DNA from: G965225705 sp965225705
GTDB taxonomy: Bacteria; Pseudomonadota; Alphaproteobacteria; Caulobacterales; Maricaulaceae
Reading direction: 5' to 3'
Assembly: GCA_965225705.1 (NCBI GenBank)
Contig: OZ245325.1
Coordinates: 62,001 to 126,000, forward strand
Length of the DNA: 64,000 nucleotides
Shown here: positions 41,660-51,187 of the stretch, in pieces
Position numbering within the stretch: the stretch's first letter is position 1
Layout: each line of letters begins with the position of its first letter
Translations under genes and position numbers: made by a program
The notes under the pieces: generated by a model
What the model saw: the letters and a program-made list of their open reading frames with translations, nothing else
Told to the model about the DNA's origin: nothing
The model's database searches: none

Positions 41660-44344
41660 TCAGGAGGCTTTTTGTATAATACGCCCGTGGCAATGCTTAT
41701 ATTTTTTACCAGATCCACAGGGACAGGGGGCATTGCGTGGAGTTTTATCTGACATAAGCGGGGCCTGCGGTGAAGAAGGGTGTGTCCCATCACCCTGTTC
41801 ATTAAGCCCTGTTTCAGGATCAAGATGTATTTCCCGTGCATCTTCAAGAACATTATCCGGGGGAAAGTCTGGCACATCTTCCTGTTCCAGCTGAATATTC
41901 ATTATGATTTTTGTTACGTCTTCACGCACTTCATCAAGCATATGTTCAAATAAGGTGAAGGCTTCTGTTTTAAACTCATTAAGGGGGTCACGCTGACCAT
42001 ATCCCCTCAAACCAATGACAGAACGCAAATTATCAAGATTATTCAAATGTTCACGCCAGTTTTTATCAATAACCTGCAAAAGAACCTGTTTTTCAAGATT
42101 TCTCAGAATGTCCGGGCCAAAAGATACAGCCTTTTTGGCATAAGCATCCTGTGCTGCCTCTATCAGGCGCTCTGCAATTTCCTGATCGGCAATACCTTCT
42201 TCCTGCGCCCAGGCATCAAAGGGTAAGGAGAGGTGAAAAACATCCTGAACATCTTCTTTTAACCCCGCAACATCCCATTGATCCACATAAGTTTTAGGGG
42301 GAATATGTTTGGTCACAAGTTTATGGACCGTCTCCTCAATCATATCCCTGACAACGTCATGAACCTGCTCCGCTGCCATATAGTCTCTGCGCTGCTCAAA
42401 AATAGCCTTACGCTGGTCATTCATGACATCATCATATTTCAAAAGGTTTTTACGCATTTCAAAATTGCGCTGCTCAACCTTTTTCTGCGAGGTTTCAATC
42501 CCCTTGCTCATCCAGGGATGTGCGATGGCTTCCCCTTCTTTCATCCCAAGGCGTTTCATGACACCATCGAGACGCTCAGAGCCAAAAATGCGCATCAGAT
42601 CGTCCTGAATGGAAATATAGAATTTAGATTTTCCCTGATCACCCTGACGACCCGTACGGCCCCGTAGCTGATTATCAATACGGCGACTTTCATGCCGTTC
42701 TGTCCCAAGAACATAAAGCCCCCCGGCCTCAAGAGCCTGAGTTTTAAGCTTGTCCACTTCATCCTTAAGACGCTTTTCCTGAACGGCTTTTTCCTCTTCT
42801 GTCTCCCCACCTTTTAAGCTCTCCTGCAAACGCATGTCCACATTGCCGCCTAACTGGATATCTGTTCCACGACCGGCCATATTGGTGGCAATGGTGATGG
42901 CACCGGGCACACCTGCCTGGGCGATGATATGCGCCTCCTGCTCATGATAGCGCGCATTGAGAACATTATGTTTGAGTTTTGCTTTCTTCAAAAGAGAAGA
43001 CAAAAGCTCAGACTTTTCAATAGAGGCCGTTCCCACCAAAACAGGCTGGCCTTTGGTGTGGGATTTTTTAATGTCCTCCAAAATAGCTTCATGCTTTTCT
43101 TCCGCAGTCCGATAGACCTCATCATCCTCATCCAGACGCTGAATGGGTTTATTGGTGGGAATGGTATAGACGTCAAGCCCATAGGTGCTTTGAAATTCTG
43201 CCTCTTCTGTCATAGCCGTGCCGGTCATGCCGGCAAGCTTGTCATAAAGGCGGAAATAATTCTGAAAGGTGATAGAGGCAAGAGTCACATTTTCTGGCTG
43301 AATCTCAACATGTTCTTTCGCTTCAAGGGCCTGATGCAAACCTTCCGACAGGCGGCGTCCTTCCATCATGCGCCCTGTAAACTCATCAATCAGCATAAGC
43401 TGACCATCTTTAACGATATAATCACGATCTTTCACATACAGCGTGTGCGCCCGCAGAGCCTGATTGACATGATGGACGACGGAGACATTTTCAATATCGT
43501 ACAAATCCTCCCCTTCAAGCAAATCATGCTCTTTGAGAAGGCGTTCTATATGCTCATTTCCCTCTTCGGTCAGGGTCACTGTGCGCTGTTTTTCATCAAG
43601 TTCATAATCTTCAGGGACAAGGTGGGGAATCAGCTCATCAATGGTCTGATAAAAATCAGATCGATCTTCTGTAGGACCTGAAATAATAAGTGGTGTGCGG
43701 GCTTCATCAATAAGAATAGAATCCACTTCGTCAACAATGGCATAGCCATGCCCACGCTGGGCCATGTCCTCAAAACTGTATTTCATATTATCACGAAGAT
43801 AATCAAACCCAAATTCATTATTTGTCCCATAGGTCACATCACAGGCATAGCTTTTGCGACGCTCAACATCATCAAGACCATGGACAATACACCCTGTGGT
43901 GAGGCCCAGAAAACCGTAAATTTGCCCCATCCATTCGGCATCACGTTTCGCCAGATAATCATTGACGGTGACAACATGAACGCCCTTACCTGTCAGAGCA
44001 TTAAGATAAACAGGCAAAACCGCAGACAGTGTTTTTCCTTCCCCGGTGCGCATTTCTGCAATAGCACCACTGTGAAGGACCATGCCCCCTAAAAGCTGGA
44101 CATCATAGGGGCGAAGACCTAAAACGCGTTTGGAAGCTTCACGAGCAACGGCGAAAGCCTCCACAAGGAGGTCATCAAGCTTTGTGCCCCCCTTTATTCT
44201 CTCTTTAAATTCCTCTGTTTTTGCTTTCAAAGCTTCGTCAGAAAGGTTTTCAAAGTCTTTCTCAAGGGCATTAATACGCTGAATTTTCGGGCGCATTTTC
44301 TTAAGCTTGCGATCATTGGCGGCACCAAAGAGAAATTTTAGCAT
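41660..44344 (-). CDS. secA: Protein translocase ATPase SecA
   Basis: 894 residues, full length. EMRTGEGKTLSAVLPVYLNAL is Walker A; AIVDEVDSILIDEARTPLIISG holds the DEVD box; ATNMAGRGTDIQLGG and GTERHESRRIDNQLRGRTGRQGD are the second helicase motor. The C-terminus carries the zinc finger CPCGSGKKYKHCHG that binds SecB and phospholipid. SecA pushes unfolded proteins through SecYEG with ATP. Start at ATG 44344. Runs in the same direction as ribD, nrdR and glyA, but a 237-base gap suggests a separate promoter. Confidence 0.98.
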   Translation of the reverse strand: MLKFLFGAANDRKLKKMRPKIQRINALEKDFENLSDEALKAKTEEFKERIKGGTKLDDLLVEAFAVAREASKRVLGLRPYDVQLLGGMVLHSGAIAEMRTGEGKTLSAVLPVYLNALTGKGVHVVTVNDYLAKRDAEWMGQIYGFLGLTTGCIVHGLDDVERRKSYACDVTYGTNNEFGFDYLRDNMKYSFEDMAQRGHGYAIVDEVDSILIDEARTPLIISGPTEDRSDFYQTIDELIPHLVPEDYELDEKQRTVTLTEEGNEHIERLLKEHDLLEGEDLYDIENVSVVHHVNQALRAHTLYVKDRDYIVKDGQLMLIDEFTGRMMEGRRLSEGLHQALEAKEHVEIQPENVTLASITFQNYFRLYDKLAGMTGTAMTEEAEFQSTYGLDVYTIPTNKPIQRLDEDDEVYRTAEEKHEAILEDIKKSHTKGQPVLVGTASIEKSELLSSLLKKAKLKHNVLNARYHEQEAHIIAQAGVPGAITIATNMAGRGTDIQLGGNVDMRLQESLKGGETEEEKAVQEKRLKDEVDKLKTQALEAGGLYVLGTERHESRRIDNQLRGRTGRQGDQGKSKFYISIQDDLMRIFGSERLDGVMKRLGMKEGEAIAHPWMSKGIETSQKKVEQRNFEMRKNLLKYDDVMNDQRKAIFEQRRDYMAAEQVHDVVRDMIEETVHKLVTKHIPPKTYVDQWDVAGLKEDVQDVFHLSLPFDAWAQEEGIADQEIAERLIEAAQDAYAKKAVSFGPDILRNLEKQVLLQVIDKNWREHLNNLDNLRSVIGLRGYGQRDPLNEFKTEAFTLFEHMLDEVREDVTKIIMNIQLEQEDVPDFPPDNVLEDAREIHLDPETGLNEQGDGTHPSSPQAPLMSDKTPRNAPCPCGSGKKYKHCHGRIIQKAS

Positions 44345-44581
44345 GGCGAGAAAATCCTGATTATAGACGAAAAATCATGCCCTCAACACTCAAAAAACAT
44401 GTCCGTAGAATCTAACAAGTCATCACATATGCTATACAGGCACATGTCCTCAAGAGACCAGGCATAGTGTTCACTTAAGTATGGGCAGGCTCCATGTCAA
44501 TGAAAGGGCACTGTTCTGGAAGAAAATTAACGGTTTTTCTCCCTGCCCTGTCCCCTGTATGCCTTAACCTTATGGAGTTTT

Positions 44582-45259
44582 TTAATCTTTTTTGACTGTG
44601 TAGTGTTCATACATATCTTCACCGGTTCTTTTTGTCTCTGTAAGGATAAAGTGCGGAGCATCCTTAAGGTTTTCAAGGAACAGGGGACCGGGGGCCGGTA
44701 TACCATCCCCCCCCAACAGTAAAGGCGCACGAAACCAGGCCAGTTCATCAATACACCCCGCCCTTATAAAAGACGCTGCAAGAGCCCCACCCCCTTCCAC
44801 CATAAGACTATCAAGACCCTGTTGTTTCAACCAGATGAGAGAAGAGACAAGATCTACAGTTTTTTGTGCATTTAATGGCTGTTCAACAACACGAATACCC
44901 GCCTGTTCCAAAACCTGTTTTCTCTCTTTTGGGGCCTGCTCTGATGTCATGATCCAGCCCGGGGTTTTGTCAGCCGTACGGACCAGACAGGCACAGGTGG
45001 GTGTTCTTAAATGGGTATCAAAGACAAGACGAAGGGGCTGACCCCCCGTCCAGTCCGGCAGGCGGCAGCTGAGCTCCGGATCATCAGCAATCACAGTCCC
45101 CACACCAACTGCTATGGCGTCATACCGGCTTCGCAAAACATGGGCATAGCGGCGGGATTGTGGGCCTGAGATCCACTTTGATTCCCCTGAAGCAGTTGCA
45201 ATTCGTCCATCAAGTGATGTGGCGAGTTTTAAGAGAACATGCGGACGGGACAGGGACAT
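44582..45259 (-). CDS. RibD reductase domain alone (5-amino-6-(5-phosphoribosylamino)uracil reductase)
   Basis: 225 residues. LKLATSLDGRIATASGESKWISG, VGVGTVIADDPELSCRLPDW and LMVEGGGALAASFIRAGCIDELAWFRAP are the signatures of the C-terminal NADPH-dependent reductase half of RibD. The N-terminal zinc deaminase half (HAE...PCxxC) is absent. The protein starts at ATG 45259, which overlaps the stop of nrdR (TGATG), so there is no room for it upstream. In Alphaproteobacteria the full bifunctional ribD normally follows nrdR. A separate deaminase gene elsewhere is needed for riboflavin synthesis if this organism makes its own. Confidence 0.88.
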   Translation of the reverse strand: MSLSRPHVLLKLATSLDGRIATASGESKWISGPQSRRYAHVLRSRYDAIAVGVGTVIADDPELSCRLPDWTGGQPLRLVFDTHLRTPTCACLVRTADKTPGWIMTSEQAPKERKQVLEQAGIRVVEQPLNAQKTVDLVSSLIWLKQQGLDSLMVEGGGALAASFIRAGCIDELAWFRAPLLLGGDGIPAPGPLFLENLKDAPHFILTETKRTGEDMYEHYTVKKD

Positions 45260-45759
45260 CAGCTTTCTTCAGCATCCCCCTCAACAGGGTTATCATCCAT
45301 CTCTGTCCTGGTCAGCTTTTCGTCATCAATAAAACGTTCAAAATCGCGGGTTTCACGAAAATTCCTGTAAACAGAAGCATAGCGCACATAGGCCACAGAA
45401 TCGAGGTGAGCAAGGTTTTCCATCACAATTTGCCCAATGGTTTTGGAAGGAATCTCACTTTCGCCTAAATTTTCAAGACGACGCACAATCATACTGACCA
45501 TATGCTCTATCTCTTCTTCACGAACGGGGCGTTTTTGCAGAGCAAGACGTACAGAATGTGAGAGTTTTTCACGATCAAAGGGAACCGTCCGGCCTGAATT
45601 TTTAAGTACCGTCAGGTCCCGCAGCTGAATACGTTCAAAGGTTGTAAAGCGCGAATCACACTGCCCACAAAGACGCCGGCGTCGAATAACAGAGCCTTCC
45701 TCTGCAGGACGCGAATCTTTCACCTGTGTGTCAGGGGAACCACAAAAAGGACATTTCAT
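45259..45759 (-). CDS. nrdR: Transcriptional repressor NrdR
   Basis: 166 residues. The N-terminal zinc ribbon MKCPFCGSPDTQVKDSRPAEEGSVIRRRRLCGQC and the following ATP-cone domain (LRDLTVLKNSGRTVPFDREKL) define NrdR, which senses ATP/dATP and represses ribonucleotide reductase genes. The acidic C-terminal tail (RTEMDDNPVEGDAEES) is variable. It lies between glyA (28 bases upstream) and the RibD reductase gene (one-base overlap) and is probably in one transcript with them. Confidence 0.96.
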   Translation of the reverse strand: MKCPFCGSPDTQVKDSRPAEEGSVIRRRRLCGQCDSRFTTFERIQLRDLTVLKNSGRTVPFDREKLSHSVRLALQKRPVREEEIEHMVSMIVRRLENLGESEIPSKTIGQIVMENLAHLDSVAYVRYASVYRNFRETRDFERFIDDEKLTRTEMDDNPVEGDAEES

Positions 45760-45786
45760 CTGAACCTCCTTCGTTCTTATGACCTC

Positions 45787-47043
45787 TTAGGGGTAAAGAG
45801 GAAAACGCTGTGTTAAATCCAGAACACGCTCACGTATACGCCCCTCAAGATCAGGATCACCCATATCACCATGCCGGACAAGGGCATCAAGAATTTCTGC
45901 CATCCAGCCCCCAATCTCTTTAAACTCCTCTGGTCCAAACCCCCGTGTGGTCCCGGCCGGCGTTCCAAGGCGCAGACCCGATGTTATGGCCGGTTTTTCA
46001 GGATCAAAAGGTATGCCGTTCTTATTACAGACAATATAAGCCCGTTCCAAAGCACCTTCTGCCGGGGCACCTTTCAGACCTTTAGGGCGCAAATCTACAA
46101 GCGTAAGATGGGTATCCGTTCCCCCGGAGACAAGATCACAGCCTGCATTTTTGAGGCTTTCCGCCAAAACCCGGCAAGAATCTACAACACGTGTGGCATA
46201 GTCTTTAAACGCCGGCTGCAGGGCTTCCCCAAAGGCCACAGCTTTGGCAGCGATCACATGCATAAGGGGGCCACCCTGAAGACCGGGGAAGACCGCTGAA
46301 TTAATTTTTTTTGCCAAAGCTTCATCGTCGGTTAGAATCAGGCCACCGCGTGGCCCTCTTAAGGTTTTATGGGTTGTCGTGGTCGCAAAATGTGCATGCG
46401 GAAAGGGGTTTGGGTGCACCCCTGCAGCCACAAGGCCTGCAAAATGTGCCATATCGACATGTAAATAGGCGCCCACTTCATCAGCAATGGACCGGAAGGC
46501 CTCAAAATCAATAAAGCGGGGATAGGCGGATCCCCCTGCAATGATAAGTTTCGGTTTGTGCTGACGGGCAAGAGAACGGACTTCATCATAATCAATACGT
46601 GCTGTATCTCTTCTGACACCATAATGGACAGCGTTAAACCATTTGCCGGAAAGATTGGGCTTGGCCCCATGCGTTAAATGCCCCCCTGCAGCAAGAGACA
46701 TGCCCAAAATTGTCTCTCCAGGCTTAACAAAAGCCAAAAGCAGTGCCTGATTGGCCTGACTTCCCGAATGGGGCTGAACATTGGCGTGGGAGACCCCAAA
46801 CAAAGCCTTAGCCCGTTCAATGGCGAGGTTTTCTACCTCATCAACATAACTACATCCCCCATAGTAACGGCGTCCCGGATAACCTTCGGCGTATTTATTA
46901 GTCAGAACGGAACCCTGAGCTTCCAAAACCGCGGGAGAAGTAAAGTTTTCTGAAGCAATCAGCTCAATATGATGCTGCTGGCGTTTTTTTTCACGTTCCA
47001 GAGCAGACAAAACATCCTGATCCTGTTGAGATAAAAGGGACAT
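45787..47043 (-). CDS. glyA: Serine hydroxymethyltransferase
   Basis: 418 residues from ATG 47043, the standard length, with AAGGAG about 10 bases upstream. HIELIASENFTSPAVLEAQGSVLTNKYAEGYPGRRYYGGC and the PLP lysine in TTTTHKTLRGPRGGLIL are definitive. It converts serine and tetrahydrofolate to glycine and methylene-THF. The frame stays open for 29 codons upstream but that stretch is not family-like. It heads the glyA-nrdR-ribD(reductase) run and is divergent from ilvC, with an inverted repeat (47123-47150) between them. Confidence 0.97.
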   Translation of the reverse strand: MSLLSQQDQDVLSALEREKKRQQHHIELIASENFTSPAVLEAQGSVLTNKYAEGYPGRRYYGGCSYVDEVENLAIERAKALFGVSHANVQPHSGSQANQALLLAFVKPGETILGMSLAAGGHLTHGAKPNLSGKWFNAVHYGVRRDTARIDYDEVRSLARQHKPKLIIAGGSAYPRFIDFEAFRSIADEVGAYLHVDMAHFAGLVAAGVHPNPFPHAHFATTTTHKTLRGPRGGLILTDDEALAKKINSAVFPGLQGGPLMHVIAAKAVAFGEALQPAFKDYATRVVDSCRVLAESLKNAGCDLVSGGTDTHLTLVDLRPKGLKGAPAEGALERAYIVCNKNGIPFDPEKPAITSGLRLGTPAGTTRGFGPEEFKEIGGWMAEILDALVRHGDMGDPDLEGRIRERVLDLTQRFPLYP

Positions 47044-47122
47044 GGTTAAAAATCTCCTTGTAAGGACGGCCTGATGGTCAAGGGTGTCCCTCATGATATG
47101 ATAGGGGTATGATGGGAAATAT

Positions 47123-47150
47123 TTTACCACGTGTCCAGCTATGTGGTAAA
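47123..47150. promoter_or_regulatory. Inverted repeat in the glyA-ilvC divergent region (operator candidate)
   Basis: TTTACCAC (47123-47130) and GTGGTAAA (47143-47150) are perfect inverted copies with a 12-base spacer, about 80 bases upstream of glyA and 37 upstream of ilvC. The geometry fits a dimeric repressor site; the regulator is unknown. Confidence 0.45.
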
Positions 47151-47186
47151 GACTGTCTTATATCCCGAATACAGAGATGAACAAGG

Positions 47187-48206
47187 ATGGACATTTTTTA
47201 TGAAGCGGATGCTAATCTCTCCCTGATTAAAGAGAGAAAGCTGGCCATTTTCGGATATGGGAATCAGGGACGGGCCCAGGCCCTCAACCTTCGTGATTCA
47301 GGGGCAGACCTCATCATCGCTCTGCGAGAAGATTCCTCAGGCTTTCCAAAAGTCAAGGCAGATGGTCTCTCTGCCCTTTCTCTCGAAAAGGCTTCAGAAA
47401 CCGCTGATGTTTTTGTTATTCTGACACCAGATGAAACACATGCAGCTTTATTCCACATCATAAAACCTTATCTGCGGGAGGGGACACTTCTTCTTTTTGC
47501 ACATGGGTTTTCTGTGCACTTTAACCTGATTACCCTCCCCCCTTATGTGGATACAGCCCTTATTGCCCCAAAGGGGCCCGGGACCAAACTAAGGCAGGCC
47601 TATGAGAAGGGGGGTGGTCTTGCAGCCCTTCTTGCCGTGCACCAGGATGCCACAGGTCAGGCTTTTGATCTCGCACTTTCCTATGCTGCGGCTTTGGGGT
47701 GTGGGCGTGCTGGTGTCATGACCACAAGCTTTGCGGAAGAATGTGTTTGCGATCTTTTTGGAGAGCAATCTGTTTTATGTGGTGGCATGGTGGCTTTGGC
47801 ACGCATGGCTTTTGAGGTTTTGGTGGAGGCAGGTTATGCTCCTGAAATGGCATATTATGATTGTGTGCAGGAAATGAAGCTGATTGCCGATCTTATCCAT
47901 GAACAGGGCCCTGCCTCTATGTATGAAGCGGTGTCCGATACAGCAGAGTTTGGAGGCTATCAAACAGGGGGCCGCCTGATCACAGAGGAAACACGCACCA
48001 TCATGAAAGCCTGTCTTGAAGAAATACAAAACGGCAGATTTGCAAAAAACTGGATGGCAGAACATGCCGGGGGAAAATCAGGACTTCTGGCGCAGCGTCA
48101 CACCCTGCAAAAACACCCCATAGAGGCAGCAGGAGAACATATACGGCGTCTGGCACCCCCAGTCCTGAAGTCTCAGGAACAGATACCCCAAAAAAACCGG
48201 GCCTGA
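47187..48206 (+). CDS. ilvC: Ketol-acid reductoisomerase (class I), divergent
   Basis: 339 residues, class I length. AIFGYGNQGRAQALNLRDSG binds NADP(H), and REDSS in the following loop (ALREDSSGFPKVKADGL) suits the NADPH phosphate. LTPDET, FAHGFSVHF with the catalytic His, APKGPGT, and DLFGEQSVLCGG carrying the metal Asp and Glu are present. In the fourth metal-ligand region YYDCVQEMKLIADL, an Asp stands where class I enzymes usually have the first Glu, and the usual GHAHALNL His is Arg. It makes dihydroxy acids for valine and isoleucine. No ilvB or ilvN gene adjoins it. Slightly unusual, but probably functional. Confidence 0.9.
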   Translation: MDIFYEADANLSLIKERKLAIFGYGNQGRAQALNLRDSGADLIIALREDSSGFPKVKADGLSALSLEKASETADVFVILTPDETHAALFHIIKPYLREGTLLLFAHGFSVHFNLITLPPYVDTALIAPKGPGTKLRQAYEKGGGLAALLAVHQDATGQAFDLALSYAAALGCGRAGVMTTSFAEECVCDLFGEQSVLCGGMVALARMAFEVLVEAGYAPEMAYYDCVQEMKLIADLIHEQGPASMYEAVSDTAEFGGYQTGGRLITEETRTIMKACLEEIQNGRFAKNWMAEHAGGKSGLLAQRHTLQKHPIEAAGEHIRRLAPPVLKSQEQIPQKNRA

Positions 48207-48388
48207 CCTTTATATTCCCAAGCAGGTTCAAAGGGTGAATTTGTTTATATTTTTTTCATTTTTGCAAAAAAAACTTGTCCTGAATGTTCTATGCTTTATA
48301 AAGACTTGCAGGGTTTTATAAAGGGTTCCGCAAAAGAGCGTCTGACAGATTTAAACCTGCCCCCTTTTCAGGAAAGTTTGAGACCGGT

Positions 48389-49096
48389 GTGAGAAGAATA
48401 AAGCAAGTGATCCAGCATGTGGACAAACAGGTTCTGCAGGCTTTTTTTCTCTCCTTCTGTTTTATGGCCGGGGCGGCGGGTCTTGTTCTTCTTTTAAGAC
48501 AGCTGGGCTTTGGGGACATTGCTATAAAGGAGTGGATGCAGATAGAAGTTCCTGGTATCTGGCATCTCCCTTTGGCCATTGTTATTTTCACGGTCAGTGC
48601 TTTTCTTGGTGTTCCTCAGTTCTTGCTTATTGCTGCCTGTGTGACTGTTTTTAGCCCCTGGGAAGGAGGAGTATATGCTATCCTCTCCACTCTTGTCTCC
48701 GCAAGTCTTGGATTTTGGTTAGCACGCCTTTTAGGAAAAACTTTCCTGCCTCATGGTGGTGGAGAAGGGTTTCAGCGTCTGTCCGGCTTTATCGGCAAAC
48801 ATGGCTTCTGGGCCAGTCTTTTTGTGCGTCTGGTCCCTTCAGCACCTTTTATTGTTATCAATATGGCCGCAGGCATGTGCCAGATTCGCTATATCAGTTT
48901 TTTCCTGGGAACAGCGCTGGGCATTCTCCCAAAAACTGTGCTGATTGCTGTGTTCGGGGGAAGCCTTAAAGCCCTGGCAGGTGGAAAATGGATGATGGCA
49001 GGAGGTTTTTTTATCCTGTCCATCATATGTCTTTTAGCTCTCGTCCTGGTTGCGCGCTTTTATAAGCGCTCCGCAAAAACAGGGAATCCAGAGTGA
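48389..49096 (+). CDS. TVP38/TMEM64 (DedA-superfamily, VTT domain) membrane protein
   Basis: 235 residues with about six membrane helices. FTVSAFLGVPQFLLIAACVTVFSPWEGGVYAILSTLVSASLGFWLARLLGK and FVRLVPSAPFIVINMAAGMCQIRYISFFLGTALGILP are hallmarks of the VTT/TVP38 domain (the conserved G-x-P and R-x-x-P turns). Members move or scramble phospholipids or undecaprenyl phosphate; the substrate here is unknown. GTG 48389 is the likely start (AGGAAAG 15 bases upstream is distant; no nearer ATG is in frame). It stands between ilvC and the mreB operon on the same strand. Confidence 0.83.
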   Translation: MRRIKQVIQHVDKQVLQAFFLSFCFMAGAAGLVLLLRQLGFGDIAIKEWMQIEVPGIWHLPLAIVIFTVSAFLGVPQFLLIAACVTVFSPWEGGVYAILSTLVSASLGFWLARLLGKTFLPHGGGEGFQRLSGFIGKHGFWASLFVRLVPSAPFIVINMAAGMCQIRYISFFLGTALGILPKTVLIAVFGGSLKALAGGKWMMAGGFFILSIICLLALVLVARFYKRSAKTGNPE

Positions 49097-49207
49097 AAAG
49101 TTTGTTAAAAATATGTCCGGGCTTGCATTTTTAATCTGAAACGCGCACAACAGGGGTTTTCTCAACAGGCTGGTTTTTGAACTTTATTTTTAAGGATCCC
49201 ATACAGG

Positions 49208-50245
49208 ATGTTTTCTAGGCTTTTTGGAATGCTGTCAGCCGATATGGCTATTGATCTTGGAACCGCAAATACACTTGTTTATGTGAGGGGCCGCGATGTG
49301 GTGCTTAATGAACCCTCTGTTGTCGCCTATGTGGAACGAAATGGGCGTAAGATAGTTCAGGCTGTTGGGGCAGAAGCCAAAATGATGCTGGGGCGCACGC
49401 CGGGGCGTATGGATGCTGTTCGTCCTATGCGGGAAGGGGTTATCGCTGATTTTGAAGTTGCGGAGGAAATGATCAAATATTTCATCCAGAAAATTCATAA
49501 CAGGCGCGCTTTTGTAAACCCACAGGTGGTTATTTGTGTCCCGTCCGGGGCGACAGCTGTAGAACGGCGGGCTATTCAGGACTCTGCTCTTGCAGCGGGT
49601 GCCCGCCGCGTCTTTCTGGTTGAAGAGCCTATGGCTGCTGCTGTGGGAGCCGGCCTTCCCATTCATGAACCCGCAGGCTCAGTCGTTGTTGATATTGGAG
49701 GGGGGACAACAGAGGTTGCTGTTATCTCTTTAAATGGTATTGTTTACTCCCGATCTATCCGTGTCGGTGGTGATAAAATGGATGATGCCATTATCAATTA
49801 TGTCCGCCGTGCGACCAACCTGCTGATTGGTGAAATGACGGCAGAGCGGATCAAGCATGAAATTGGTTCTGCCTCTATGCCTAAAGAGGGAGAAGGTCTT
49901 TCCATGAAGATCAAAGGGCGTGATCTGATGCATGGCATCCCAAAAGAAATCGAGATTACGGAAGCTATGATCGCTGAAGCTCTTGCAGAACCTGTGGAGC
50001 AAATTGTTGAAGCTGTTAAAGTGGCCCTTGAGGCAACCCCTCCTGAACTGGCAGCTGATATTGTTGACAAAGGGATTATGCTCACAGGTGGAGGGGCCCT
50101 TTTACGAAATCTTGATAGTGAATTACGTACACGTACGGATATTCCTGTTAGTATTGCTGATGATCCCCTTTCCTGCGTCGTTGTGGGATCAGGAAAAATT
50201 CTTGACCAGATCAATCGCTGGAAAGATGTTTTGATGGTAAGTTAA
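49208..50245 (+). CDS. mreB: Actin-like cell-shape protein MreB
   Basis: 345 residues, full length. MAIDLGTANTLVYVRGR (phosphate 1), VVDIGGGTTEVAVISL (phosphate 2), and KGIMLTGGGALLRNLD (adenosine) are the actin-fold ATP motifs; the N-terminal MFSRLFGML is the amphipathic membrane-binding helix. MreB filaments guide the elongasome along the cell cylinder. First gene of mreB-mreC-mreD-mrdA-rodA, a complete rod-shape operon. A 51-base gap separates it from mreC. Confidence 0.98.
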   Translation: MFSRLFGMLSADMAIDLGTANTLVYVRGRDVVLNEPSVVAYVERNGRKIVQAVGAEAKMMLGRTPGRMDAVRPMREGVIADFEVAEEMIKYFIQKIHNRRAFVNPQVVICVPSGATAVERRAIQDSALAAGARRVFLVEEPMAAAVGAGLPIHEPAGSVVVDIGGGTTEVAVISLNGIVYSRSIRVGGDKMDDAIINYVRRATNLLIGEMTAERIKHEIGSASMPKEGEGLSMKIKGRDLMHGIPKEIEITEAMIAEALAEPVEQIVEAVKVALEATPPELAADIVDKGIMLTGGGALLRNLDSELRTRTDIPVSIADDPLSCVVVGSGKILDQINRWKDVLMVS

Positions 50246-50296
50246 AGACTGAATTTCAGGACTCTGAGGGAGATATGGAGATTAAAGGATAGAGGC

Positions 50297-51187
50297 GTGA
50301 GCAAAGATTCCGGACACCATCACAGTCCCACCACATTTATTCAGCCCCGCACCGTTTTTTTTATCTGCCTCATCCTGGCAGGAGCCCTTCTTATCTTTGA
50401 CCGCCCCTCATCCCGTCCCGGGGGCTTAACAGATGCCCGTCGCGGTATAGAAGGGTTTTTTGCCCCTGTTCTGGACATAGCCTCTTCTCCCTTTCGTGCC
50501 CTTCGGAATCTGGGGGAAAGCTTTTCGTCCTACCTCAATGCCGTAGAAGACAATAAACATCTGCGTAAAGAAATAGCAGATCTTAAAGAATGGCAATATA
50601 AGGCTCTTGCCACAGAAGAAAAGCTTAAAGCCTATGAAAAACTTTTCTCAGCAGGCCCGGAAACCCCGGGAACACGTATAGCAGCCCGCAGCATTGCCGA
50701 GTCCAGAGGCCCTTTTGTTCATGCCTATCTTCTTAATGTGGGACAGGAACAGGGTGTAAGGCAGGGATATGCGGTTCTCAACACAGAAGGCATTCTTGGC
50801 CGGGTTATCAGAACAGGCGCCCACGCCACACGTGTCCTGGCTCTCACAGATATCAGCAGCCGCATTCCTGTTATGTCTGTGCAAAGTGATATTCATGCAA
50901 TTATGGTCGGTGATCACTCCAAAATGCCTCTGATCGATTATGTTGATCCCAACCATACTTTGTCTGAAGGTGAAATAATTTTAACATCAGGAGACGGCGG
51001 CTTTTTGCCGCGGGGTCTGCCTGTAGGCATGGTGGTCAAAGGGAAAGATCAGGCATGGCGCGTTGACCTGTTTTCAAACAGAGCTGCCCCTGATTATGTC
51101 TGGATTTACCCTTTCACCCCCTTTCAACTCCCCAGGGCTTCTCAGCCTGATGAGGAAGGAAAAGATAAAACTGAGGAACAACCATGA
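50297..51187 (+). CDS. mreC: Rod shape-determining protein MreC
   Basis: 296 residues. One N-terminal membrane helix (FICLILAGALLIFDRPS), a coiled coil (NLGESFSSYLNAVEDNKHLRKEIADLKEW) and a beta-rich periplasmic domain with NVGQEQGVRQGYAVLNTEGILGRV and GDGGFLPRGLPVGMVV are the MreC layout. It links MreB to PBP2/RodA in the periplasm. Start GTG 50297 has AAGGA upstream. Its stop overlaps the mreD ATG by four bases. Confidence 0.95.
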   Translation: MSKDSGHHHSPTTFIQPRTVFFICLILAGALLIFDRPSSRPGGLTDARRGIEGFFAPVLDIASSPFRALRNLGESFSSYLNAVEDNKHLRKEIADLKEWQYKALATEEKLKAYEKLFSAGPETPGTRIAARSIAESRGPFVHAYLLNVGQEQGVRQGYAVLNTEGILGRVIRTGAHATRVLALTDISSRIPVMSVQSDIHAIMVGDHSKMPLIDYVDPNHTLSEGEIILTSGDGGFLPRGLPVGMVVKGKDQAWRVDLFSNRAAPDYVWIYPFTPFQLPRASQPDEEGKDKTEEQP

